From Dasypus novemcinctus (lineage: Eukaryota; Chordata; Mammalia; Cingulata; Dasypodidae): a stretch of DNA of 64,000 bases. Location of the stretch: positions 66,479,087 to 66,543,086 of the forward strand of contig NC_080678.1 of the NCBI RefSeq assembly GCF_030445035.2. Reading direction: 5' to 3'. Below the pieces are notes generated by a model. The model was not told the DNA's origin. It did not search any database and saw only the letters and a list, made by a program, of their open reading frames with translations. Below, one piece after another: positions 21,851 through 33,440 of this stretch; the stretch's first letter is position 1; each line of letters begins with the position of its first letter. A program made the translations under genes and the position numbers.

Positions 21851-22462
21851 ATCGCCCCCCTACACACATGGCTTTTTTGCAGGCTGTCTGTCTGTGTCCA
21901 TTTGCTGTGCGTTCTTCTGTGTCTGTATTTATTTCTTTTATTTCCCCTCCCCCCTTGCAGCTTGCTTGCTCTCTGCTCTCTGTCCATTCCCTGTGCGCTC
22001 TTCTGTGTTCTTGCCTCCCTTCTTTGTTGCATCACCTTGCTGAGTCAGCTCTCCGTGGTGCTTGCAGGCCAGACGGTGCTCCGCAGAGTGCAGGCAAGCC
22101 TGCCTTCACAGAACGCAAACCCAGGGCCTCCAATATGGTAGACGGGAGCTCATCTGATTGAGCCACAGCTGCTTCCTGTCCCCTCAACTGATTTTTGACA
22201 AAGGTATAAAAGCAATTCAGCTGAGGAAAAATAGCCTTTTCAACACATGATGCTAAAGCAATTAGACATCCATAGACAAAATAAATGAACTTTCATCTAA
22301 ATCTCACACTTTAAACAAATGTAACTCAAAATGGACCACAGACTTCAATGCAAAACATAAAACTATGAAACTTTTTGAAAAAACATGAGAGAATCTTCAG
22401 GATCTAGGGCTAAGCAAAGAGTACTTAGACTTGACACCAAAAACAATCATAAAAAGGATATA
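21836..22462 (+). mobile_element. Old L1 ORF2 fragment (post-RT), split by a SINE
   Basis: 'caactgatttttgacaaagg', 'aatagccttttcaacacatgatgctaaa'-type landmarks and 'gacttgacaccaaaaacaatc' are L1 ORF2. The reading is colinear with 25651 onward, so the HAL1-like element between them inserted into this L1. Confidence 0.85.
21851..22184 (-). mobile_element. Long tRNA-derived SINE, antisense
   Basis: Reverse-complement tRNA head at the right end ('gattgagccacagctgcttcc' on plus), a CT-rich body ('tctgctctctgtccattccc') and a T-rich left end (the A tail). Flanked by caactgattttt at about 21837 and 22185. Confidence 0.85.
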
Positions 22463-23063
22463 ATGAGAAGATTGTGGGAAGATGGTGATGGACTGACAGG
22501 CAGAGCTGGAATGCTTTCTCAAAAACAATGCAGAAAGAACCAAAAGCTATCCAGGGGACCTGCTTTGGGGAACAGCAGATGAGGATAGTGCTACACAACT
22601 CTGAGGAGGGCAAGGGACAGAGCGATGAAGAAGCCAAAAAGACAAACATAAGTTACCAAGCCACCACAGCAGCCGAGAAGGGCTCCCTTCCCCACTCGTA
22701 AGATATTAAGCTGGGGTAACACCCCTGTCTCACTGTAGTCCACTGAGAGGAAAAGATGTCTTCCTACCTGTCAGCTATTTCAAGGGAAAAGAGAGGGGAG
22801 GTTGGAGTGATTTTCTTCAGTGATTTTGGCCAGCAGAGCCCACTTTGAATCTCTGATTGGGAGATTCAACACAGGAACACAGGAAAGCACAGACTGAATC
22901 ACCACCATGGAAAGGGGCACTGACTAACACCATCTGCTGGCAGGTTTGGAAACTACATGGACAAAACCTACTCGTGCTCTCTTTATCCAACCCCTGGGAG
23001 AAAATCTGTGCCCCACAGTAAGTCCCTGGCCCCTGATTTTGAAAACTTAAGTTGGGCAATTTT

Positions 23064-23476
23064 TTTAAAAGATTTTTTTTAATTTATTTCTCTCCCCTTC
23101 TCCTCCCCCCAATGTCTGCTCTCTGTGTCCATTCAATGTGTGTTCTTCTGCATCCACTTGCATTATCCAGTGGCACTGGGAAGATGCATTTCTTTTTTGT
23201 TGCATCATCTTGCTGTGTCAGCTCTCCATGTGTGCAGCACCACTCCTGGGCAGGCTGTGCTTTTTTCACGTGGGGCGGCTCTCTTTGAGGGGTGCACCCC
23301 TTGCATGTGGGGCACCCCTACGTGGGGATGCCCCTGTGTGGCATGGCACTCCTCATGTGCCACAGCACTGTGTGTGGGCCAGCTTACCACATGGGTCAGG
23401 AGGCCCTAGGGATCAAACCCTGGACCCTCCATATGGTAGACAGACACTCATCAGTTGAGCCATGTCTGCTTCCCAT
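23064..23476 (-). mobile_element. Long tRNA-derived SINE, antisense, with TSD
   Basis: Plus strand: T-rich start, 'tctctgtgtccattcaatgtgtgttcttctgc', 'ttgttgcatcatcttgctgtgtcagctctcc', GC-rich body, tRNA head at the right ('cagttgagccatgtctgcttccc'). The TSD gttgggcaatttt is perfect at 23051-23063 and 23477-23489. Confidence 0.93.
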
Positions 23477-23813
23477 GTTGGGCAATTTTAAAGATTAAGA
23501 ATAAAAATTTTTTTAAAAAGACAGAGTAAGTTGAACCAAATATCAAAGTGCTGAGAAAAAGGGGAAAAAAAGCAATAGGCTAGAGAGAGAACTTAGCTAT
23601 CAGAGTAAGTACACCAACATATTCAGATGCCTAACATCAGAAAAAAATTCCATACCATACTAGGAAACAGGAAGAGATGGCCCAGGCAGAACAAAAAACC
23701 AAATATCCTAAAGAGATACAGAAATTAATACAATTAATCAGTAATAATCACACAACTCTCCTAAATCACTTCAAAGAATTTAAAGAAATAAAGGATATTA
23801 AGAAGACACTGGG

Positions 23814-23864
23814 GGAAAAAAAAGAAAAAAGATAAAAATAAATTTTAAAACAACAACAATAACA
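23814..23864 (+). mobile_element. Tail-only retroposon insertion (51 bp)
   Basis: Inside ORF1 of the HAL1-like element, an A-rich 51-bp segment ('gataaaaataaattttaaaac') lies between perfect 14-base direct repeats aagaagacactggg (23800-23813 and 23865-23878). The insert resembles the AT-rich 3' tails of SINEs in this window (compare 7309-7340). I read it as an extremely 5'-truncated SINE copy. Confidence 0.75.
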
Positions 23865-25650
23865 AAGAAGACACTGGGAAAGCACAAAGAACAATTTGAA
23901 AGCCTGCAAAGAAAATTAACAGACCTTATGGGAATGAAAGACACAATGGATGAGATTAAAAATACGTTAGAGGCACATAAGAGCAGATTTTAATTGCTTG
24001 AAGAAAAAATTAGTGATTTCGAGGATAGAACATCTGAACTGGAAAAGACAGGAAAACAGAAAGAGAAGAGAATGGAAAAAATGGAACAGAGTGTCAAGGA
24101 ATTGAATGACAATGCAAAACACACAAATGTTTGCATTAACGGTGTCCCCGAAGGAGAAGAGAATGGAAAAGGGAAAGAAAGAGTATTTTAGGTATAATGA
24201 CTGAGAAATTCCCAACCCTTATGAAGGACATAAATATCAATATCCAAGAAGGAGAATGCACTCAAACAGAATAAATATGAATAGACCTACCCCAAGACAC
24301 CTACTATTCAGAATGACAAATATCAGAGATAAAGAGAGAATTTTGAAAGCATCAAGAGAAAAGCAAAACATCACAACAAGGGAAACTCGATAAGATTAAG
24401 TGCTGGCCTCTCGTCAGAAACCATGGAGGAAAGAAGAAAGTGGTATGATGTATTTAAGGTACTGAAAGAGAAAAATTGCCAGCCAAGAATCCTGTATCCA
24501 GCAAAACTGTCCTTCAAAAGCGAGGGTGAGTTCAAAGTCTTCACAGACAAACAAAAACTGATAGAATATATTACCAAAACACCAGCTTTGCAAGAGATAC
24601 TAAAGGGGTGCTACAGCCTGAAAGGAAAAACAATGGTGAGAGATTTGGAGAAGAGTTTATCAAAGGCCAATGAAGGAAAATGCATAGCATGAATTTTGTG
24701 AATCTATCTTTTTTGACTATCATTTAAAGGTTTAGACACAGGGACATTTATTCTGGAAAAACAGAGCAAAACTCCTCTTTGTAAGATAAGTCTTTCAGAT
24801 GAAGTATATAAATCTAAGTGGTAGTATTATTGTATAGTATTTGGACTACGCTTTGATAAATTATGGTTTATACTTAAGATTAGAATTCTGAGCATGTTTT
24901 TTAGTATAAATTTAATTTAATTCAAATATATGGATGGATACATTTTAAAGACAACATGAAAAGCAAATTCTTGAAAAGAAAAGAATTTGGCCAGTGTTAA
25001 AATATTGACTCATTGACTTTTGTTCTATGATAAAGGAAATAAGTGATTGCTTTCTCTCCTAGAAATACAGTGCTATTACTATTCACTCTGTTTTCCTTGC
25101 TTCCGTAGAGTAAGTTTGTTGCAAGGCTTAAATGTTTTTAATATGCATTTTAATTTAAAGTTGTGGTTTTATTATATATGGAATCTTCGAAACTTGAGCC
25201 AAAAAAGCATGCAACTGTGAACATTATGAAGTTTCTCTTAATTCTGATTTGTTTTGTTTTGTTTTTATTGTTGAAAAGAGACTTAGATTACATAAGTGTT
25301 ACGTATTAATTCTGATTTGTGCTTAAGTTTTTGACTTTAAAGAAGTTATAATAATGGTAGTTGCCTCCTTCCGTATTTGTTGGAGGTTGAAGTACTGATA
25401 AATATCACAATGATGGTTTTATTTTTTAGATTACCACTGTAGGTAGGTTAGTCCTTACCACAAGTGAGTCATTTTTTAAAATGAGCAGATTTTACAGATA
25501 CATCATAATAAAGAATACTGCTATATTTTTTTAAAAATAGGGATTGATGTGGGAGAGGGAGGGGGTTTCATGGGAATCCCTCATAATTTCTATGTAACTT
25601 TTCTGTAATCTAAATCCTCTTTAAAAATAAAATTATATATTTTTTAAAAG

Positions 25651-26760
25651 ATGGAATGGACTTCAACAGAATTAAAAACTTTTACTCTATGAAAGCCCAT
25701 AGAAAGAGGATAAAAAGAGGTGCTACAGAGTGAGAGAAAATATTTACAAAGTACATATCCATCAAAGGATGAATATCTATATAATGTATAGAACATTCAA
25801 TACTCAACAGTATAGAAGTCCAATTAGAACATGGGCATAAGTCTTTGAAGATACATTTCACTGAAGAAGATATTCAGATGGTAATGAGTACATGAAAATA
25901 TGTTCAGTATTCACCATTAGGGAAATACAAATTAAAATAAGTTATCACTAAATTCATACCAAAGTAAGATAAAAAATAGTTACAATAGCAAATGCTGACC
26001 AAGATGCAGAGAACCTGGATCAGACCTACTTTGCTTGTGTGAATTATAAAATGGTACAGTTTCTTTGGAAAACAGTTTGGCAGTTTCTTTAAAAACTAAA
26101 CATACAACCTGGCAATTGTGCTTCTCAACATTTATCCCAGAGAAATTAAGATTTATTTCACATGAAAACTGTACACAAATGTTCACAGCAGCTTGATACA
26201 TATTAGGCAAAAAGAGTCTAAATGTCCTTTAAAGTTTAAATGGTTAACCTATAGTACATTAATACCATGGAATACTACTCAGCAATGAAATTTTGATAGT
26301 ACAACAATCTGGGTGAATCTCCATAAAATTATGCTTAGTGATAAAAGCCAAACCCCAAAAGGTACATACTGTATGATTCCATTTTATAACATTCTTGAAA
26401 TAACAAAATTTGGGGAATGGAGGACAGATTAGTGGTTGCCAGGCCTTAAGGAAGGATTAGGGTAGGAAGAAAGTTGGTATGAATTAAAAAGCATGAGGGA
26501 TCGCTGTGGTAATAGAAATGTTCCCTATCTTCACTCTATCAATGTCAATATTTTGGTTGTATCATGACTGTATCAATATCAATATCCAGGTTGTGATATG
26601 ATATAGTTTATCAAGATGTTATCAAAAAAGAAAAAGATGCTATCATTGGGGGAAACTAGGTAAAGGATACATGGGAGTTCTCTGAATTATTTGTAATAAC
26701 TGCATGTGAATGTATGATTATCTAAAAATTAAACATTTAACTTGAAAAAGTAAATTAACA
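25651..26760 (+). mobile_element. Old L1 ORF2 C-terminus and 3' UTR
   Basis: Resumes the L1 of 21836-22462: 'gacttcaacagaattaaaaac', 'gagagaaaatatttacaaag', 'attagggaaatacaaattaaaat', 'accatggaatactactcagcaatg', then 3' UTR. Highly diverged, many stops. Confidence 0.88.
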
Positions 26761-27085
26761 AGAATTATTTTCTTATTTTTGGTTTAATTATCTGTTAATA
26801 TTTCCTAATCTCAAGAAAAGATTAAGATTTGCTTCTTTTGCTCAAAACTACTCACAATGATTTTCACTATTTCAAGTACAGCCTTTTAAGATTATTTTAC
26901 ATTGTTTTATCCTTTCTAGACTATTTGTCTTTGAAAATACATCAAGTAAAATTGTCTTGTCCAGATAATTTCCTTGTTGTCTTCCCAATGTCAACATAAA
27001 TTAATTTTCTATTTTAAAAAAAGAAAGCACCTAAAGTTAGTGTATAACAGGATCATTGAAAGTTTAGTCAGCAAAAAATTTTTTT
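26761..27085. other. Low-copy AT-rich sequence
   Basis: No gene or repeat family recognised in this stretch. Confidence 0.5.
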
Positions 27086-27857
27086 TACATATTTATATTT
27101 TCTTTCAGTAAACATGTGAGCACCTATTCTGTGCCAAGCAGAGTTCTAGGTACTAGGAAAGCAGCAATGAACAAGAACAACAAAACTGCTCTTGAGGAGT
27201 TTCCCCTTGTATTGGAAGAGCAAAGGTGGAAAGAGAAATAGACAATAAATTAAAATGGGGAAAAAAAGACAATGTCAGACAGTAATAAGTACTATGAAGA
27301 AAAGTTAGGCAGTATAAAATGTTGGAGTAATGAAGAACTGCTATTTTTATTCAGGGAATAACTTTCTATGTGAATAGAGACCTAAAGAAGTATAGGAGAG
27401 AACTATGAAAATATGGGGATAGAAAGTTCCAGGTAAAGGCAAGTGAAATTTTCAGAGGTAGGATCAAAGAACTGTAAGGAGAGCAGTGCCAGCTTAGCCA
27501 GAGGTCAGTAGGCAAGGGGAAAAATGGTGGGAAATGAGATGAAAGAGGTAGTTGCAAAGTAGTGAATATACTGTCCTTAAAACCACAGTATTTTGGTTTT
27601 TGTTCCAGTGTGACAGGAAACCATTGGAGAATTTTGAAGAGAATGAAACAATTTGACTTTGTTCTTAAATAATCATGCTAATTACTATATGGGCAAAGAC
27701 TATAAGGTGGCAAGAGGGAAAGCAATAGGAGACTAGAGAAACAATTCAGGAAGATAATTGTGGTAAAAAGTCAGATTCTGAATATATTTTAACAGTAGAG
27801 CCAACAAGATTTGCTAGTGGAATAGATTTGGGGCATAAAGAAAGAAAGGAGCTAAAG
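27086..27857 (+). repeat. Ancient mammalian interspersed repeat (family not named)
   Basis: Order of conserved blocks: 'gtgagcacctattctgtgcc', 'gcaatgaacaagaacaac', 'gaataactttctatgtgaatagagacc', 'gaaaccattggagaatttt', 'gaatatattttaacagtagagcc'. This series is common in many placental mammals and is ancient. I do not commit to a family name. A shorter fragment lies at about 15700-15860. Confidence 0.6.
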
Positions 27858-27956
27858 GATGACTTAAAGCAGGGATTTTTAACCAGGGCTCCACAGACCC
27901 ACAATGGGTCTTTGCAAAGATTTCAAGGGGTCCATGAGCTTGTACTGGAAATTCAG
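27858..27956 (+). mobile_element. hAT-type MITE fragment (left end)
   Basis: 'agcagggatttttaaccaggg' and 'aagatttcaaggggtccatgagctt' match the left part of the complete copy at 29796-30021. The right end is missing and is replaced by a SINE. Confidence 0.7.
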
Positions 27957-28075
27957 GGAAGCGGATATGGCACAAGTGATTGGGTTCCCATCTACCATAT
28001 AGGAGATCCAGGGTTCAAGACCCAGGGCCTCCTGGTGAAGGCAAGATTAGGGAATAAAAAGATGAATCTGGGACC
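27957..28075 (+). mobile_element. tRNA-derived SINE, short
   Basis: Head 'ggaagcggatatggcacaagt', B-box-like 'ggttcaagacc', 'ggcctcctgg', followed by a short A-containing body. Confidence 0.75.
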
Positions 28076-28378
28076 TGGAAGAAAAGCACAGCTGTGACAC
28101 ACGTGGCCATGGAGACACCACAAGATGGCTGCTGGAAGAACCACACAAGAACCCCCATTGAGAACAGGATTTTGTCTGGGATCAAGGAAAATCCCGGTTT
28201 ATTATCAAGGGATCCTGTCATTAGCAGCCACCCACCCCAACCTAGGCAATTGATGGGTGGGGTAGCCAATCAAAACAGCAAGCAACTGGGGTTCCTCCCA
28301 TGACATTAACAAAGGGGTGGAATACTTAGTGATTAAAAAAAAAACAAGTGTGAAATCTAAATCAGCCTGTTATGTCCT
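28076..28378. other. Uncharacterised sequence left of the solo LTR
   Basis: Moderately GC-rich sequence in continuity with 29207-29795 on the other side of the solo LTR. It might be an older LTR-type repeat but I cannot name it. Contains the left TSD (tgtcct, 28373-28378). Confidence 0.4.
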
Positions 28379-29206
28379 TGCGACGGTTTGCTCCGTCGGT
28401 AGAGGTGGGGTCTGGCTGCGGACAAGGGGTCGGTCCCACTTGGGACGAGGGGTCGGTCCGGCAGCAGACAAGGGGTCGGTCTCACAGGGGTTGCGCGGTT
28501 CGGCTGACGGGGTCACCCGGCGAAGCCGGCGATGAGGGGGTCGCCCGGAGAAGCAGGCGACAAACTGGGGACAAGGGAGGCCAGGCCCTTGTCGGGGGCT
28601 CTCAGGACTGGAGGGCGCACGGCAGAAGAACTACTGCGGAGACAAGGTAAACACGCAAGTCCACTTTATTGAGGGAGAGGCAACAGTTTTATAGGGGCTG
28701 GGGAAGGCTGATTGGTCGAAGCCACGCCCTGTTCTGATTGGTTGCCGGCGAAAGGTCAGTGGGCGGTACTGGATGGGGGAGGGGTGGTGGTTAGGGATTG
28801 GCTGTCGCTGTTGCTGGGGGAAGGGGCAGGGTTTAGGGATTGGTGGCTGCTGTTGCTGGGGTAGAGGGCAGACTGGAGTTTCCCGCCCACGCCTGGCTGT
28901 TGCTGCTGTCGGGGGAAGGGAAAAGGGCAGACTGGAATTTTCCACCCTGCGCCTGCACAGGGAGAAAGAAGAAGAAGGGTGCTGCCCCACAGGCATCATG
29001 TGGCGCCATCCAGGAGGAGGGGCGGCCGCGGAAGCATGGCTGCCGAGAAGGGTTGACCCGAGGGCACTCTGCACCCATGCCGAGCTCCCTTCAGGGGTGG
29101 CGGTGAGTCCGACCAGCCACCCTATTATGGGGGCAGCGGCTTGGCCTACCACGGCCGCTCCCCCGCCAGGCCAGCAAACCACACTTCAGCCCGAGGGGTG
29201 ACCGCA
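28379..29206 (-). mobile_element. Solo endogenous-retrovirus LTR, antisense, 6-bp TSD
   Basis: 828 bp bounded by TG...CA, with identical 6-base flanks tgtcct at 28373-28378 and 29207-29212. Read on minus it contains two CCAAT boxes, TATAAAA and AATAAA in order, GC-rich U3 with repeated units (about 28790-28940) and a triplicated 'aaggggtcggtc'-type block near the 3' end (about 28420-28475 on plus). No gag/pol/env sequence is attached, so it is a recombination-derived solo LTR. A 6-bp TSD favours a class II (beta-like) ERV; that class call is inference. Its CpG content and perfect TSD suggest it is fairly young. Several long overlapping frames are composition artefacts. Confidence 0.88.
28665..28741 (-). 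promoter_or_regulatory. LTR core promoter and poly(A) signal
   Basis: On the minus strand: CCAAT at 28741-28737 and 28715-28711, TATAAAA at about 28693, AATAAA at 28670-28665. Spacing of CCAAT to TATA is typical of a retroviral LTR promoter. Transcription would run leftwards. Confidence 0.75.
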
Positions 29207-29795
29207 TGTCCTGTTTTGTCCTTTCTCTCTCTGCCTGGATTAGCACACAAGTAGATCTGGGGATTTGTAATCTTTAATGGGGACTTGTATTCTTTAAATC
29301 AGCCCCTTTTACCCCTTTTTCCTCTTTCTGCCTGGACCAACCCACAAGTACACCTGGAACCCATAATCTGTTATTTTCTCCCATTTGCCTTCTCTCATTT
29401 TCTTAATAATCCACTGGCCTGACTTAATAATCTTGGTAACATAGCCAAGAAGAACCTAGAGAAAGTCTGGCAGCATTCTTGTATTACATTCCTTACCCTG
29501 TCCTTTCCATGTGGGGTCAGATGTATATCACCCTCCCAGCACACCGATGCATGTTATCAGCCATGGAAGCTCCTAGGTGTCCAGAGCTTTTACTGGGGTT
29601 CCATTACATACACACGATTGATGCCCACATTGTTTATATCAACATCCAGCACCACCCTTCCCTCAAGGTTGGGAAGCTGGGGCTGGTTATAATGTGGCTC
29701 AAAGCCCCAACCCTAAGTCTTGCTAGCATAGGGTTGCTCTTAGGCCCACCATGAATAACAAAATACACTCCTATCATGGAAAATCCCAACAATTT
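29207..29795. other. Uncharacterised sequence right of the solo LTR
   Basis: Starts with the right TSD and continues as pyrimidine-rich sequence with two similar blocks ('ctctgcctggattagcacacaagtagatctgg' type, 29230 and 29325). Possibly an older LTR-like repeat; no coding capacity recognised. Confidence 0.4.
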
Positions 29796-30021
29796 AGAGC
29801 AGGGTTCTTAACCAGGGGTGTGTGGAAAGATTTCAGGGGGTCCATAAGCTTGAATTGAAAATTCAAAAAAAATATTATTCTGTGGGGACGTGTTGGTGTG
29901 GCTGTGATTTATTAATTAAATAATACGCAGTACAGTGTAGACTTAGAAGTGGTCTGTGTTTTTCACTTGACTGGCAAAGGGGTCGTGAAACAAAAAAGGT
30001 TAAAAACCCCTGATTTAGAGG
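29796..30021 (+). mobile_element. hAT-type MITE, complete copy
   Basis: Terminal inverted repeats: left 'cagggttcttaaccagggg', right 'aaaggttaaaaacccctg'. About 225 bp, no coding capacity. Related to 27858-27956 and, in reverse, to 40270-40690. Confidence 0.75.
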
Positions 30022-30094
30022 ATATCTCCCAGGAACCAGGACAAAGACCAACTAAGTTCTTTATCATACTACAATAGTATATTGATGGGGTAGA

Positions 30095-30787
<693 letters not shown>

Positions 30788-30919
30788 GGTGGGAGATAGA
30801 CTGCAGGCCAGAGCGCCTGCGCAGGGTGGGGGCGGGAGTGGGGACCGGGCTTTGGGAGGGCCCCACGCTCTGTGAGGAGGCGGGGAGGCCGGGAGGTGGA
30901 GAGGACTTGCTCAGAGTTA

Positions 30920-32667
30920 TTTTTAAAAAGGTAACTGTCCAAAGCACCAATAGTGGCAGTGTGTTGTGGGGTTTATAACATATGTAGAAGTACAATGTAT
31001 GACAATAATGGCCCGTTGCCAAAAGGTGAGGTTATAGAAGTATATTGTTGAAAAGTTCTTAGGCTATATGTGAAGAGTTATAATTCCACTTAAAGTACAC
31101 ATAAATTGGATAAAATGTATATTATAAACCCTAAAACAACCACTAAAATAACAAAACAAAAAATTATAATAAAAGGAGAGGTAAAATGCAATAATAAAAA
31201 ATAATCCAATAAAAGGCAAAAAAAGAGAAAAATGGGAACAGAGGGGAAAATAGAATACAAATAGCAAGATCATAATTTCTAATTCAACCATACCAATAAT
31301 ACCATTTGAATATAAATTATATAAACATCTCAATTAAAAGAAATTGTCAGAATGGCTAGCAAAGCAAGAATCTAATATATGCTGCCTAAAAGAAACCCAC
31401 TTTTAATCCAATAACAGAAATAGGTTCTCATTTCATTGCTTAAAAAAAAAGAGGTTAAAAGTAGGTGGAAAAACATATACCATGCTAACAATAATAAAAA
31501 GAACTAAGAGAAACAAGATTTCAGACCAAAAAATACAATGGAGAGAGAAGTCCATTTCATAATGATAAAGGAGACAATTCATAAGAGGACATAATAATCC
31601 TAACTATTTATGTATGTAATAACAGATTCAACATACATGAGGCAAGAACTGATAGCTATGCAAACAGAAAGTGACAAAGCCACGGTTAAGTCAGAGATTT
31701 CAATACCCCTCTTCAATAATCTTAAGTAGATAAAAAATCAGTAGATCAAGAAGATTTGAGCAATAGAAGGATATGCAGAATATGCATTATTTTCCAGTAC
31801 ACTCCATTTATCAAGAAAGACCATATTCTGGATCATAAAACATATATTTAAAAATGATTCAAGTCATTCAAAGTATGTTTTCTGACCACAATGGTATTAA
31901 ATTAGAAATCAATAATGGAAAGATCCTTTGAAAAATCTCCAAATATTTGGAAATAACTTAGCACACTTCTAAATAACCCATGGCAGGACTGGAAGTAGCT
32001 CAAGTGGTTGAGCACCTGCTTCCCACATGGGAGGTCCCAGTTTTGCTTCCAGTGCCTCCTAAAAAAAATAAAAATAAAAAACAAACAGCAAGCAAAACAA
32101 ATGAAAAAACCAACTCAGGGGAGCTAATGTGGCTCAGTGGTTGAGTGCTGGCTTCCCACATATGAGGTCTTAGGTTCAATTCCCAGTACCTAATAAATAA
32201 ATAACAAATAAAAAGAAAAGAAAGAGAAAATAGAGTGTGTTTTAGGCTGAATAAAAATGTAAAAACAATATCACAGTGTGTGGTGAACAGAATATAGCTA
32301 AAGCAGGATTTATAGGATAATTTATAGCACTAAACACTTATATTAGAAAACAGGAGAGGTATAAAATCAATTATCTCAGGCTCCATCTTAAAAAAACTAG
32401 ACAAAATAGAAAATAAACTCAAATTAAGCAGAAGAAATGAAATAATAAAGGTCTGAGTAGAAATCAATGAAATGGAAAACAAACAAACAAAAAAACAATA
32501 AAGAAAATGAAAGAAACCAAAGCTGGTTCTTTGTAAAGATCAGTAAAATTGATAAATCTCTAATCAGATTTATCAGGAAAGAGAGGTAGAATACTGAAAT
32601 TAACAATATCAAAAAGAGGTGACATAGCTATAGTCTACAGATATAAAATTAGGATTGGATTGAATCT
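30920..32667 (+). mobile_element. Old L1: inter-ORF region and ORF2 N-terminal part
   Basis: AT-rich spacer, then a diverged ORF2 endonuclease region ('gaaattgtcagaatggctagc', 'atatgctgcctaaaagaaaccc', 'gaccatattctggatcataaaac') and the post-endonuclease region ('agctggttctttgtaaagatc') up to 32660, where an LTR interrupts it. No intact frame. Confidence 0.82.
31983..32225 (+). mobile_element. Two tandem tRNA-derived SINEs
   Basis: Heads 'gaagtagctcaagtggttgag' (about 31994) and 'aatgtggctcagtggttgag' (about 32125), ending 'gtgcctcctaaa' and 'agtacctaata', each with an A-rich tail. The second is the short-form type seen at 4853. Confidence 0.85.
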
Positions 32668-33287
32668 TGTAGCAGTTTGGTATTGTTTATGAATTCCAAA
32701 AATAGATAATGGATTATGTTTATAAACTGGTCTGTTCCTCTGGGTATATTAGACTGTACTAAATTCAGAGTTTTCACTTTTACTTGATTAAATTATAATT
32801 AAGGCTTAGATTAGGCCACATCAGTAAGACAGGGACTCAAAGAGAAAACTACACAGCAGAGGAGTTAGTTGGAGTTTTTGATGCTGAAGCCCTGGGAAGT
32901 AAACACACAGTGGAAGAACAGAGAGGAATAGAGATGGCTCCATAGACACAGCAGAGGCCCCAGGAAGAAAGACTGATAGTGTACAGCTGACTTTGTGGAC
33001 AGATGAGAGCAGTTGAGCCTGGAAAGAAACAAACCCTGGGAAAGAGATAAGACTTATCCCAGCCTACAGCTGATACTGTAAGAAGCTGGGACAATGGAGA
33101 CTTTAGAGGAAGAGGAAGGTTGAACCCTTGCAGACATCGACAGCCATCTTGTTGCAACATGTGGCAACAGACTTTACTGAGGAAAGTAACTTAAGCTTTA
33201 TGGCCTGGTCAGCTTCTACCCCAAATACCCTTTGTAAAAGCCAACAGATTTCTGGCATTTTGCATCAGCACCCCTTTGGCTAATACA
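32668..33287 (+). mobile_element. MaLR-like solo LTR
   Basis: 620 bp starting 'tgtagcagtttgg' and ending 'ggctaataca'; flanks aatct (32663-32667) and aatca (33288-33292) are a 4-of-5 match to a 5-bp TSD. It is the uninterrupted sister of 5409-6734, with 'ttaagctttatggcctgg' and 'taccccaaatacccttt' near the end. Confidence 0.75.
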
Positions 33288-33440
33288 AATCAATACAGCA
33301 GTATGGCAAGAAATGATATCTTAAAAACATTGAGTCTTCCATTCCATGAGCATGGTATATCTCTCCATTTATTTCAGTCTTTTTTAGAGTTCTTTCATTA
33401 GTGCTTTGTATATTGATTTTAAAAAACTAAATGTAAGTAG
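33288..33440 (-). mobile_element. Old L1 ORF2 fragment, antisense
   Basis: 'ttgagtcttccattccatgagcatgg' and 'ctccatttatttcagtctttttt' are reverse-strand L1 ORF2 (post-RT). Confidence 0.75.

Larger units (their letters stand above)
22463..25650 (+). mobile_element. HAL1-like element: 5' UTR + ORF1, no ORF2
   Basis: Starts 'gattgtgggaagatggtgatg' with a ~1.2-kb 5' UTR. ORF1 starts at 23677 (MAQAEQKTKYPKEIQ), passes a coiled coil (LLEEKISDFEDRTSELEKT near 23996) and an RRM-like GVPEGEENGKGK block (24142), and ends at about 24692 after the C-terminal domain (RRKWYDVFKVLKEKNCQPRILYPAKL). It is broken by stops (for example 23990, 24190). After ORF1 come ~930 bp of AT-rich sequence without any endonuclease or RT similarity, then 'gggaatccctcataatttcta' and an A-rich tail. 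It lies inside one L1 ORF2 that resumes on the far side. ORF1 without ORF2 is the architecture of HAL1 (half-L1). Net length without later insertions is ~2.7 kb. Confidence 0.8.

Noticed and set aside
21423-22043. 206-codon ORF as a possible membrane-protein gene
   Set aside because: The first ~115 codons are the TMCO3 retrocopy; the rest is antisense SINE sequence.
28631-29201. Overlapping frames of 142-183 codons
   Set aside because: They lie within the GC-rich solo LTR, where stop codons are rare; no recognisable protein.
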